Source: an uncultured Clostridium sp.
GTDB lineage: Bacteria > Bacillota > Clostridia > Lachnospirales > Lachnospiraceae
Direction: 5' to 3'
Assembly: GCA_900551135.1 (NCBI GenBank)
Contig: URUX01000121.1
Span: 1 to 7,435 of the forward strand
DNA length: 7,435 bases
The translations under genes and the position numbers were made by a program. The notes under the pieces were generated by a model. It saw only the letters and a list, made by a program, of their open reading frames with translations. It searched no databases and was not told where the DNA came from. Shown here piece by piece: positions 6,451 to 7,435 of the stretch; position 1 is the stretch's first letter, and each line of letters begins with the position of its first letter.

Positions 6451-7103
6451 CTGTAATCCTCCTGGGTATGTATCATTTGTTCTGCAAGATTTTTTAATTC
6501 TTTACACTCTGCTTCAATATCTTTGGCGCCAAAAATTGCGCTTACCAGTGCAACGCCGTCTGCGCCGCTTCCGGAAAGTTCCAGTATATTTGTTTTATTA
6601 ATCCCGCCAATGGCCACAACCGGGATGGATACGGCCCGGCAGATGGCCTGAAGGGTCTGAAACGGAAGGGGTCTGGCATTGTTTTTTGTAGCAGTGGCAA
6701 ACATGGCTCCGGCTCCAAGATAGTCGGCTCCCTGCTTTTCGGCTTCCAGGGCTTCCGCTGCGCTGTGGGCAGAAACGCCGATAATCATCTGATTTCCGAC
6801 TAACCGGCGAACCTGGGAAGGCGACAGATCTTCCTGGCCCACATGGATTCCATCTGCTTTGCATGCAAGGGCGATTTCTACATCGTCATTAATAATGAAT
6901 GGGATGCGGTAGCGTGTGCATAATTCCTTAAGGGCTATGGCCTCTTCTAAAAAGGCCTGCTTGTCAAGCCCTTTTTCCCGCAGCTGGATACAGGTTACCC
7001 CTCCTTTTAAGGCGGCCTCTGTCTGCTCATAAAGGCTCTGGCGGCCGGTCCAGGCCCGATCGGTTACTCCATAGAGAAGCATATGGCGTTTATCGCATTT
7101 CAT
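6447..7103 (-). CDS. thiE: Thiamine phosphate synthase ThiE
   Basis: A 218-residue TIM-barrel enzyme that joins HMP pyrophosphate and hydroxyethylthiazole phosphate to thiamine phosphate and pyrophosphate. Key residues are visible: QLREK (40-44) for pyrophosphate binding, N72-D73 and D92 (in HVGQEDL) as the metal-binding set, S111 in GVSAHS, and T137-A-T139-K140 in the phosphate-binding loop. The usual G-P-[IV]-[FY]-P-T loop reads GAMFAT (132-137) here, a substitution of both prolines; the other catalytic positions are intact, so activity is expected. VVAIGGI near the C-terminus supplies the second phosphate-binding glycine loop. The chosen ATG has a good AAAGGAG site 7 nt upstream, and it overlaps the end of thiM by 14 bp. 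It matches the family's normal length. Confidence 0.96.
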   Translation of the reverse strand: MKCDKRHMLLYGVTDRAWTGRQSLYEQTEAALKGGVTCIQLREKGLDKQAFLEEAIALKELCTRYRIPFIINDDVEIALACKADGIHVGQEDLSPSQVRRLVGNQMIIGVSAHSAAEALEAEKQGADYLGAGAMFATATKNNARPLPFQTLQAICRAVSIPVVAIGGINKTNILELSGSGADGVALVSAIFGAKDIEAECKELKNLAEQMIHTQEDYR

Positions 7104-7435
7104 AACGGGCTCCTTTCTCCAGAATTTCCGGTTTCATATTATAAACAGCGTCAATGATATAGTTTCGGTAAGAGGCATTGCCGTCCAGACTGGTCATACG
7201 CTTTACTCCCAGTTCACCTGCCAGTCCCATGACGCATACGGCAGCGGCAGCGGCCTCTAACAGATGATTTGGGGAAGCTGCTGCAAATGCGGTAATCAGG
7301 GCAGAAAGCTGGCATCCCGTTCCGGTAACAGAGGACATAAGAGGGATTCCGTTACGGATACAGAAGGTGGTGGTTTCATTGCTTACCAGATCGACAGGGC
7401 CGGTAATTACGGTAACGGCTCCGCTTTTTCTGGAA
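7090..7435 (-). CDS. thiM: Hydroxyethylthiazole kinase ThiM, C-terminal part
   Basis: The last 114 codons of a kinase that phosphorylates 4-methyl-5-(2-hydroxyethyl)thiazole so that it can be reused for thiamine. The frame is open to the right edge and continues beyond it; full-length ThiM is about 260-270 residues, so rather more than half is missing. The first ATG in frame, at 7338, is internal and not the start. Visible signatures are AVTVITGPVDLV (nucleotide-binding strand region), SVTGTGCQLSAL, with the anion-hole glycines and active-site Cys, and the late motif GNASYRNYIIDAVYNM. The 3' end overlaps thiE by 14 bp, so the genes are co-transcribed. Presence of ThiM with ThiE and ThiD marks a salvage pathway; no de novo thiazole or HMP genes are seen in the window. 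Confidence 0.95.
   Translation of the reverse strand, partial: SRKSGAVTVITGPVDLVSNETTTFCIRNGIPLMSSVTGTGCQLSALITAFAAASPNHLLEAAAAAVCVMGLAGELGVKRMTSLDGNASYRNYIIDAVYNMKPEILEKGARYEMR

Noticed and set aside
7090..7338. Short 82-codon gene starting at 7338
   Set aside because: The frame stays open upstream to the window edge with hydroxyethylthiazole kinase sequence, so the Met is internal to a partial thiM.
5605..7435. TPP riboswitch for the thi operon
   Set aside because: No thi-box sequence is seen; the operon reads leftwards and its leader would be outside the window, beyond thiM.

Overview
The window looks like a stretch of chromosome from a gut-type Firmicute, probably a member of the Lachnospiraceae (Clostridium cluster XIVa). 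That is an inference from moderate GC, strong AGGAGG-type ribosome binding sites, tightly packed operons and the style of the proteins; no rRNA or other taxonomic marker is present. There are eight protein genes, two of them cut by the window edges, and no RNA genes, CRISPR array or full insertion sequence.

Left part (1-1981, minus strand): the first 424 codons of an oleate hydratase gene (ohyA; its 3' end lies beyond position 1), preceded by a TetR-family regulator transcribed in the same direction. A long imperfect palindrome lies between them. The 155-bp gap 1982-2136 separates the regulator from a divergent operon and carries a clear regulator promoter (TTTACA-18 bp-TATAAT) overlapped by an inverted repeat, so autoregulation and control of the divergent operon are plausible.

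Middle part (2137-5604, plus strand): a three-gene tripartite-style ABC exporter operon: membrane-fusion adaptor (MacA/YknX-like), ATPase (MacB/YknY/LolD-like) and FtsX/MacB-type permease. Genes are 10 bp and 2 bp apart. Together with the regulator and ohyA this suggests a locus for sensing, expelling and chemically neutralising an amphiphilic compound, possibly a free fatty acid. The link is by position only.

Right part (5665-7435, minus strand): a thiamine salvage operon thiM-thiE-thiD with overlapping genes (14 bp and 4 bp), convergent with the exporter. HMP and hydroxyethylthiazole are phosphorylated by ThiD and ThiM and joined by ThiE to thiamine phosphate. The operon's promoter, and any TPP riboswitch, would lie to the right of the window.

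Between the convergent operons sits a 49-bp element with perfect 10-bp terminal inverted repeats, flanked by perfect 8-bp direct repeats (AATAAAAG). It looks like a tiny MITE- or REP-like insertion that may also serve as terminator for the thi operon. It is the most unusual structure that I can see here.
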